27,192 bases of DNA from NCBI GenBank assembly GCA_028687205.1, contig JAQUAP010000006.1:1-27192 (forward strand), in the 5' to 3' direction. The notes beneath the pieces are model-generated. The model did not search any database, was not told where the DNA came from, and was given only the letters and a program-made list of their open reading frames with translations. The first letter of the stretch is position 1; every line of letters begins with the position of its first letter. Below, piece by piece: positions 22,503 through 27,192 of this stretch. The stretch is from Candidatus Omnitrophota bacterium. Its GTDB lineage: Bacteria; Omnitrophota; Gorgyraeia; Gygaellales; Profunditerraquicolaceae. The translations under genes were made by a program, and so were the position numbers.

Positions 22503-23318
22503 ATGATGCATGAGATAGTGGTAAAGAATATCCGTATCGGCGCTAAAAGGCCCCTGGTATTGATTGCCGGGCCTTGCGTGATTGAGTCCCGGGCGCTCTG
22601 CCTGGATACCGCCAAGAAGATTAAAGAGATTACGGCCAAGCTCGGTATACCCTATATTTTTAAATCCAGCTTTGATAAGGCCAACCGCCTCTCCGCGGAT
22701 TCTTTCCGCGGCCCGGGAATAAAAAAGGGCCTGGAAATTTTAAATAAAGTCAAGCAGCAGATAAAAATTCCGGTATTAAGCGATGTGCATTGCGTTAAGG
22801 ATATGGCCGAAGCGGCAAAAGTCCTCGATATTATCCAGATACCCGCGTTTTTATCGCGCCAGACAGATATTGTGTTAGCCGCAGCGCGCACGGGCAGAGT
22901 AGTCAATATTAAAAAAGGGCAGTTCCTTGCCCCCTGGGATATCCTGCCGATTATCAAAAAGGTTGAATCCGCGGGAAACAAAAAAATCATCATTACCGAA
23001 CGGGGAGTGAGTTTTGGCTATAATAACCTGGTTTCGGATTTCCGGGCTTTGCAGATTATGCGCGAATTCGGCTATCCCGTTATTTACGACGCCACGCACA
23101 GCATACAGATCCCCGGGGGTAAGGGCGCTTCTTCGGGAGGAGAACGCCAGTTTGTCGAGGGCCTCTCCAGGGCGGCAGTTGCCTTCGGCTGCGACGGTTT
23201 ATTTTTAGAGGTGCATCCTGATCCCGACAGCGCTCTTTGCGACGGGCCGAATATGATTAACTTAAAAGACCTGGAAAAACTCTTAAAGCAGGTCAAGAAA
23301 ATCGAGGCAGCGCGATGA
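22503..23318 (+). CDS. kdsA: Kdo-8-phosphate synthase, metal-dependent type
   Basis: Condenses arabinose-5-phosphate with phosphoenolpyruvate to Kdo-8-phosphate. The 271-residue TIM barrel shows LIAGPCVIESR, FKSSFDKANR, SDVHCVKDM, QIPAFLSRQTD and ERGVSFGYNNLV. The metal ligands of the metal-dependent class are present: C25 in AGPC, H199 in DATHS, E236 and D247 in LEVHPDPDSALCDGP, with the same 11-residue spacing as in the Aquifex enzyme. E. coli KdsA has Asn at the Cys position and needs no metal, so this one is predicted to be metal-dependent. A start at 22506 (second Met) is equally possible. Its stop overlaps the kdsD start. Confidence 0.96.
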   Translation: MMHEIVVKNIRIGAKRPLVLIAGPCVIESRALCLDTAKKIKEITAKLGIPYIFKSSFDKANRLSADSFRGPGIKKGLEILNKVKQQIKIPVLSDVHCVKDMAEAAKVLDIIQIPAFLSRQTDIVLAAARTGRVVNIKKGQFLAPWDILPIIKKVESAGNKKIIITERGVSFGYNNLVSDFRALQIMREFGYPVIYDATHSIQIPGGKGASSGGERQFVEGLSRAAVAFGCDGLFLEVHPDPDSALCDGPNMINLKDLEKLLKQVKKIEAAR

Positions 23319-24283
23319 AGATAAATGTGCTCAAGAGGGCAAAAGAAGTCCTGGATATTGAAGCCGCAGCGATAAAAAATTTAAAAACGCACATCGATGA
23401 TGATTTTAAGCAGGCCGTTAATATAATCCTTAAGACAAAAGGCAGGTCTATTGTCAGCGGCATGGGTAAAACCGGGATTATCGCCCAGAAATTTTCCGCG
23501 ACGCTTGCCTCAACCGGCACCCCGAGTTTATTTTTACATACTGCCGAGGCCATTCACGGAGACCTGGGCAAGGTGACAGCTGACGACGTAGTGATCATAC
23601 TTTCTAACAGCGGCTCAACCGAAGAGTTAAAGCAGCTTTTGCCTTTATTGAAGAAGCTAGGCTGTAAAGTCATCGCCCTGACCGGCAACGTCAAATCTAT
23701 TTTGGCAAAATACAGCGATGTCGTGCTGGATATCTCCGTAAAAAAAGAGGCCTGTCCTTTAGGGTTGGCTCCCACCGCTTCTACCACCGCGGCCCTGGCC
23801 ATGGCCGATGCCCTGGCTGTCTGCCTGCTGGAGTTAAAAGGATTCAAAGAAAAAGATTTTGCCTTTTTTCATCCCGGAGGGGCTTTGGGCAGGCGTTTAC
23901 TTCTAAAGGTAGAAGATATTATGCGTTCAGGCCGGGCTAACCCGATTGTTAAAGAAGGGGAGAAAGTTTCCCGGGTCCTGCTTAAAATTACCCAGGCCCG
24001 CGCAGGTTCGGCTACTGTCGTGGACGCAAGGGGTAAATTAAAAGGTATATTTACCGACGGTGACCTGCGCCGCCATGTTGAAGTGGATAAAAACTTAGCC
24101 ACGCGCCGGATCAAAGAAGTGATGACTAAGAACCCGACGGTTGTTGATCGGGATATGCTGGCGGCTGAGGCCTTGCGTATATTGCGGGAAAAAAGGATTG
24201 ACGAATTGCCCGTAGTAGACAAGCATAAGCGTCCGGTAGGGCTTCTGGATGTGCAGGACCTTTTAAGGGCGGGGTTGGTATAA
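23315..24283 (+). CDS. kdsD: arabinose-5-phosphate isomerase (KpsF/GutQ family)
   Basis: Converts ribulose-5-phosphate to arabinose-5-phosphate, the first committed Kdo precursor. The 322-residue protein has the SIS domain at about 30-170 (SGMGKTGIIAQKFSATLASTGTPSLFLHT, then ILSNSGSTEELKQLLP and LGLAPTASTTAALAMADAL). Two CBS motifs follow at about 205-320 (DIMRSGRANPIV..., VMTKNPTVVDRDMLAAEALRIL). This is the standard KdsD/KpsF layout with no missing part. It overlaps kdsA by four bases and is five bases from kdsC. The CBS pair suggests feedback by a small ligand, as in E. coli KdsD, but this is not shown here. Confidence 0.95.
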   Translation: MKINVLKRAKEVLDIEAAAIKNLKTHIDDDFKQAVNIILKTKGRSIVSGMGKTGIIAQKFSATLASTGTPSLFLHTAEAIHGDLGKVTADDVVIILSNSGSTEELKQLLPLLKKLGCKVIALTGNVKSILAKYSDVVLDISVKKEACPLGLAPTASTTAALAMADALAVCLLELKGFKEKDFAFFHPGGALGRRLLLKVEDIMRSGRANPIVKEGEKVSRVLLKITQARAGSATVVDARGKLKGIFTDGDLRRHVEVDKNLATRRIKEVMTKNPTVVDRDMLAAEALRILREKRIDELPVVDKHKRPVGLLDVQDLLRAGLV

Positions 24284-24288
24284 AAGAT

Positions 24289-24831
24289 ATGCCCGAGAAC
24301 AGTTTTAAGGAAGAATTAAAAGAGCGCGCTAAAAAAATAAAAGTCCTGCTGCTTGATGTGGACGGGGTTTTGACCGACGGCCGGATCATCTACGATTCTA
24401 AGGGCAGGGATTCAAAATTTTTTGATGTACACGACGGCATGGGGGTTTATGCCCTGTATAAGGCGGGGATTAAAACCATTATTGTCACGGCCAAAGGTTC
24501 CAGGGCGATTAAGCCCCGGGCGCGCGATATGCGCGTGACTGAAGTCTTCGCGGATGTCTCGCCTAAAAGCGCGATATTGCATAAAATTTTAAAGAAACAC
24601 AACGTCACTAAAGATGAAATTTGTTTTGTGGGAGATGACCTGGTAGACCTGGGGCTGATGAAGAGGGTGGGCCTACCTATCGCCGTATTTAATGCCTGCC
24701 CTGAGATTAAACAGGCTGCCGACTATATCACGATCAAACACGGCGGCCGGGGCGCGGTGCGCGAGATCGCCGAATTAATCCTTAAAGCTAAGGGTAAATG
24801 GGAAGAGCTGGTCAGATTTTATGAGGCTTAA
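24289..24831 (+). CDS. kdsC: Kdo-8-phosphate phosphatase
   Basis: Dephosphorylates Kdo-8-phosphate to Kdo. At 180 residues it is a capless C0-type HAD enzyme that works as a tetramer. Motif I is LLLDVDGVLTDGRI with D23 and D25; the substrate-loop region is SKFFDVHDGMGVYAL. Motif II is VTAKGSRAIKPRA, where most KdsC have a TGR-type sequence, and the acidic motif is CFVGDDLVDLGLMKRVG. The usual C-terminal tail (ELILKAKGKWEELVRFYEA) is kept. The 3' end overlaps the LptC/LptA-like gene by 11 bases, coupling Kdo synthesis to export genes, as in the kdsD-kdsC-lptC-lptA-lptB cluster of E. coli. Confidence 0.95.
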   Translation: MPENSFKEELKERAKKIKVLLLDVDGVLTDGRIIYDSKGRDSKFFDVHDGMGVYALYKAGIKTIIVTAKGSRAIKPRARDMRVTEVFADVSPKSAILHKILKKHNVTKDEICFVGDDLVDLGLMKRVGLPIAVFNACPEIKQAADYITIKHGGRGAVREIAELILKAKGKWEELVRFYEA

Positions 24832-25744
24832 AGCAAAGGCTTGCGTTTTTATATTCTTTTTATTTTCCAGCTTTGCCTTTGGCGCTACTACGGATAACCC
24901 GGAGACATCGGACCAGCAAATCGGCGATTTTTCCCTGTCGGGTTATGAAGAAAAAGGCAAGAAGGGTTGGGACCTGGCCGGTAAGTCCGCGGATATCTTC
25001 ACGGACGAAGTTAAATTAAAAGACGTAAACGGTAATTTATACGGTAAAGACGAAAACGTAAACCTTACCGCCAAGACCGGCGAGTTCAATAAGGCCAGCG
25101 GCAAGGTGCATTTGGAAAAAGATGTGGTGATTACCACCTCTAAGGGCGCCAGGCTTACGACTGACTCCATGGATTGGGATAGAAAAAACCAGCTGGTCAC
25201 GACCAAGGACAGGGTAAATATAGCAAAAGATAATATCAATATTACCGCTACCGGCGCGCGCGGCGAACCGAACCTTAAGAAAATCGCTTTAAATAAAGAT
25301 GTACGGGTAGATATCAATCCTCCCGCCAAGCCCGCGGCTGATGCCATGGACCTGGGAAAAGAAAAGACCACGATCACCTGCGAAGGAGCGCTGGAAGTAG
25401 ATTATGAAAAGAATATCGCTACCTTTAATAAAGATGTTAAAGTAGTCAGGCCGGATACCATAATCTATAGCGACAGGATGGACCTTTATTTTAGCGCCGG
25501 TCAAGATAGCCAAAAGCAAAGCAAGTCTCCCCAGATTATGGGCAATAATAAAATCGATAAGATCGTCGCCCGGGGGAACGTCAGGATTGTCCGCGGAGAG
25601 AATATCTCTTATAGCGACGAAGCGGTGTATAACGCTGTCGACAGCAAGATAATTTTAACTGGCAGGCCAAAACTGGTTTTTTATTCTAGTGAGGGTTTAG
25701 GGGGTCTGGAAAATGCATCTTTTGGAAATTCAGGGTTTAAGTAA
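24821..25744 (+). CDS. LptC/LptA-like periplasmic LPS-transport protein
   Basis: A 307-residue secreted protein with an N-terminal signal peptide (basic MRLKAK, hydrophobic core to about residue 21, likely cleavage near FAFGA). The mature part is a series of short beta-strand repeats typical of the beta-jellyroll (OstA/LptC) fold. Residues about 30-150 look like LptC (LSGYEEKGKKGWDLAGKSADIF, then VNLTAKTGEFNKASGKVHLEKDVVITT). Residues about 180-290 look like LptA (TTITCEGALEVDYEKNIATFNKDVKVV, IYSDRMDLYF, IVARGNVRIVRGENISYSDEAVYN). This suggests one chain covering both roles, bridging LPS from the inner membrane. It lies in the kdsC-lptB interval as lptC-lptA do in E. coli, and overlaps lptB by 32 bases. 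No separate LptA is in the window. Confidence 0.82.
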   Translation: MRLKAKACVFIFFLFSSFAFGATTDNPETSDQQIGDFSLSGYEEKGKKGWDLAGKSADIFTDEVKLKDVNGNLYGKDENVNLTAKTGEFNKASGKVHLEKDVVITTSKGARLTTDSMDWDRKNQLVTTKDRVNIAKDNINITATGARGEPNLKKIALNKDVRVDINPPAKPAADAMDLGKEKTTITCEGALEVDYEKNIATFNKDVKVVRPDTIIYSDRMDLYFSAGQDSQKQSKSPQIMGNNKIDKIVARGNVRIVRGENISYSDEAVYNAVDSKIILTGRPKLVFYSSEGLGGLENASFGNSGFK

Positions 25745-26435
25745 AGCTTATAACGGAAGGGAAGTGGTCAAGGGCGTTGACCTGATGGTAAAACGCTCGG
25801 AGATCGTCGGCCTGCTCGGCCCCAATGGGGCGGGTAAAACCACCACCTTCTACATGGTAGTCGGGATTATCCCGCCTAACCGCGGTAAAATCGTCTTTGA
25901 TAATAATGATATAACTAATCTCTCCATCCATGAGCGGGCGCACTTTGGCATCGGCTATCTCTCGCAGGAGCCATCCATATTCCGCAAGCTTACCGTGGAA
26001 GAAAATATTATGGCTATTTTAGAGACGCTCCCCATAGGCAGGCCCGAGCGCAGGAGGCGCCTGGAAAGCCTGCTCGATGAATTAAACATAGCGCATCTTG
26101 CCAAGAATAAGGCCTTTACCTTGTCCGGCGGAGAGCGCCGGCGCCTGGAGATTACCCGCGCCCTGGTCACCAACCCTTCTTTTATACTCCTGGATGAGCC
26201 GTTTTCCGGGATTGACCCGATTGTCGTCAATGAGGCGCAGGAGATTATCAAGGAGTTAAAAGAAAAGGGGCTGGGGATTTTGCTTACCGACCATAACGTG
26301 AGAGAAACGCTTTCCATAACTGACCGGGCCTACTTGATTGCCGAAGGCAAGATCCTTATTTCAGGGACAGCTGAGGAGTTGATTAACGATTCCCAGGCGC
26401 GGCAGATCTACCTCGGTGAAAAATTCAGGATGTAA
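25713..26435 (+). CDS. lptB: LPS export ABC transporter ATPase
   Basis: The 240-residue cytoplasmic ATPase of the LptB2FG complex, which pulls LPS out of the inner membrane. Motifs: Walker A GPNGAGKTTT, Q-loop YLSQEPSIFRKLTVEENIMA, signature LSGGERRRLEITRAL, Walker B FILLDEPFSGID, and the H-loop TDHNVRETL. These match the LptB subgroup (SQEPSIFRKLTVEEN is distinctive). The ATG at 25713 sits inside the 3' end of the preceding gene and has a TAGGGGG at 25698-25704 as ribosome-binding site. lptF and lptG are not in the window. The gene is followed by a trigger factor gene rather than the rpoN seen in many proteobacteria. Confidence 0.97.
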   Translation: MHLLEIQGLSKAYNGREVVKGVDLMVKRSEIVGLLGPNGAGKTTTFYMVVGIIPPNRGKIVFDNNDITNLSIHERAHFGIGYLSQEPSIFRKLTVEENIMAILETLPIGRPERRRRLESLLDELNIAHLAKNKAFTLSGGERRRLEITRALVTNPSFILLDEPFSGIDPIVVNEAQEIIKELKEKGLGILLTDHNVRETLSITDRAYLIAEGKILISGTAEELINDSQARQIYLGEKFRM

Positions 26436-26447
26436 CGAAAGGAAGAG

Positions 26448-27192
26448 ATGAAAACAGAAGTAAAGAAGGTTGACAACAATGTGCGGGAACTCAGTATCGA
26501 AGTAAGCGGCGAGGTGGTAAAAAATAAATTTGAAGACGTCTTTAAGCGTATTTCCGCAGAAGCTAAAATCCCGGGATTCCGCCCCGGGCACGCCCCGCGG
26601 GATATCCTGGAGAAAAATTATGCCGCTGCCGCCCACGAGCAGGTGCTTAAAGAACTGGTCCCGGATGTTTATAACGAGGCGGTCAATAAAGAGGGGCTGG
26701 ATGTAATAGAATTGCCCGAGATATCCGAAGTAAAGTTAGACCGCCAGGCGCTTTCTTTTAAAGCTAAGGTGGAGGTAAGCCCGGAGATTGAGGTCAAGGA
26801 TTATAAAGGGATTAAAATTGATTATAAGTCCGTTAGCGTTGCCGGCGATGAGGTAAAGCGCGCCATCGATGCTTTAAAGGAATCGCGTAAGCTGGATGCG
26901 GCAGATGATGCGCTGGCCAAGTCTTTAGGCTATCCTTCCTTAGCGGAATTAGAAAAAGTCCTGGAAAGGCAGATTTTTATCCAGAAGGAAAATGCCGAGC
27001 GCCAGAAGATAGAGAGCGCGATTATTGAAGGTCTGATTAAGAAGGTGGATTTTAAATTGCCGCAAGGCCTGGTCAAGCGCCAGCTTGAAGATATGCTGCG
27101 CCAGAGCAAGGTGGATTTAGCCTTAAAAGGCGTAGCGCGCGAAAAAATAGAAGAGCAGGATGAAAAAATGCGTAAGGAGTTAGAGCCCGAGG
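26448..27192 (+). CDS. tig: trigger factor, PPIase domain absent, cut off at 3' end
   Basis: Ribosome-associated chaperone that binds nascent chains at the exit tunnel. The first 248 codons are visible. Residues 1 to about 110 are the ribosome-binding domain, with the ribosome-docking signature GFRPGHAP at about residues 43-50. After VEVSPEIEVKDYKGIKIDYKSV the sequence goes straight, within roughly 40 residues, into the helical C-terminal domain (ALAKSLGYPSLAELEKVL..., IIEGLIKKVDFKLPQGLVKRQLEDML). The roughly 90-100-residue FKBP-type PPIase domain normally in between is not there. The frame has no stop through the window end, so the C terminus is missing. GGAAG lies upstream of the ATG, 12 bases after lptB. 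Confidence 0.9.
   Translation, partial: MKTEVKKVDNNVRELSIEVSGEVVKNKFEDVFKRISAEAKIPGFRPGHAPRDILEKNYAAAAHEQVLKELVPDVYNEAVNKEGLDVIELPEISEVKLDRQALSFKAKVEVSPEIEVKDYKGIKIDYKSVSVAGDEVKRAIDALKESRKLDAADDALAKSLGYPSLAELEKVLERQIFIQKENAERQKIESAIIEGLIKKVDFKLPQGLVKRQLEDMLRQSKVDLALKGVAREKIEEQDEKMRKELEPE

Noticed and set aside
1..27192. CRISPR arrays, tRNA or rRNA genes, prophage or insertion-sequence genes
   Set aside because: No regularly spaced repeats, cloverleaf-like sequence or transposase frame was seen; the XerC-type gene lacks phage neighbours.

Overview
The window is a dense, entirely plus-strand stretch of a bacterial genome, with 24 protein genes, no RNA gene and only four gaps longer than 40 bases. 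It encodes a nearly complete late lipid A/Kdo/core-sugar pathway (waaA, lpxK, lpxL-like, kdsA/B/C/D, heptose kinase, many heptosyltransferase-like domains, lptC/A-like, lptB). The source therefore has a Gram-negative outer membrane with LPS. The companion genes (SpoVG, a bacterial ELM1-type domain, a deoxyhypusine-synthase-like protein, chains of fused GT4/GT9 enzymes) and the short, overlapping gene layout fit an uncultured lineage such as Candidatus Omnitrophota. That placement is an inference from gene content, not a phylogenetic result.

Layout. Bases 1-2900 hold a cut-off DUF3786 gene, a thermonuclease-like lipoprotein, aroC, spoVG and aroK. A 79-base palindrome is wedged between spoVG and aroK. 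Bases 2915-7061 hold dprA, topA and a XerC-type recombinase, an order resembling the smf-topA-(gid)-codV locus of Firmicutes, with a 151-base imperfect palindromic element where another gene might sit. Bases 7070-9741 carry waaA, a STAS-PilZ protein overlapping it, and a HAD hydrolase.

After a gap with a candidate promoter, bases 9831-19787 form one tight run: lpxK, an LpxL-ELM1 fusion, a GT4-GT9 fusion, a GT4, a polysaccharide deacetylase, a GT9 and a GT9-GT9 fusion. These enzymes finish lipid A and build and trim the attached oligosaccharide. A second candidate promoter precedes bases 19824-26435: a DHS-like protein, heptose-7-phosphate kinase, kdsB, kdsA, kdsD, kdsC, an LptC/LptA-like periplasmic protein and lptB. 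This run makes the activated Kdo and heptose precursors and exports finished LPS. A trigger factor that appears to lack its PPIase domain starts at 26448 and runs off the window.

Most unusual points: the DHS-like protein leading the Kdo/heptose run with its probable catalytic lysine kept; the LpxL-ELM1 fusion; a recurrent four-cysteine tail on all four GT9 units; a c-di-GMP-binding PilZ joined to a STAS domain without its phosphorylatable serine; the PPIase-less trigger factor; two unrelated palindromic intergenic elements; and two extended -10 promoters placed so close to start codons that the mRNAs would be nearly leaderless.
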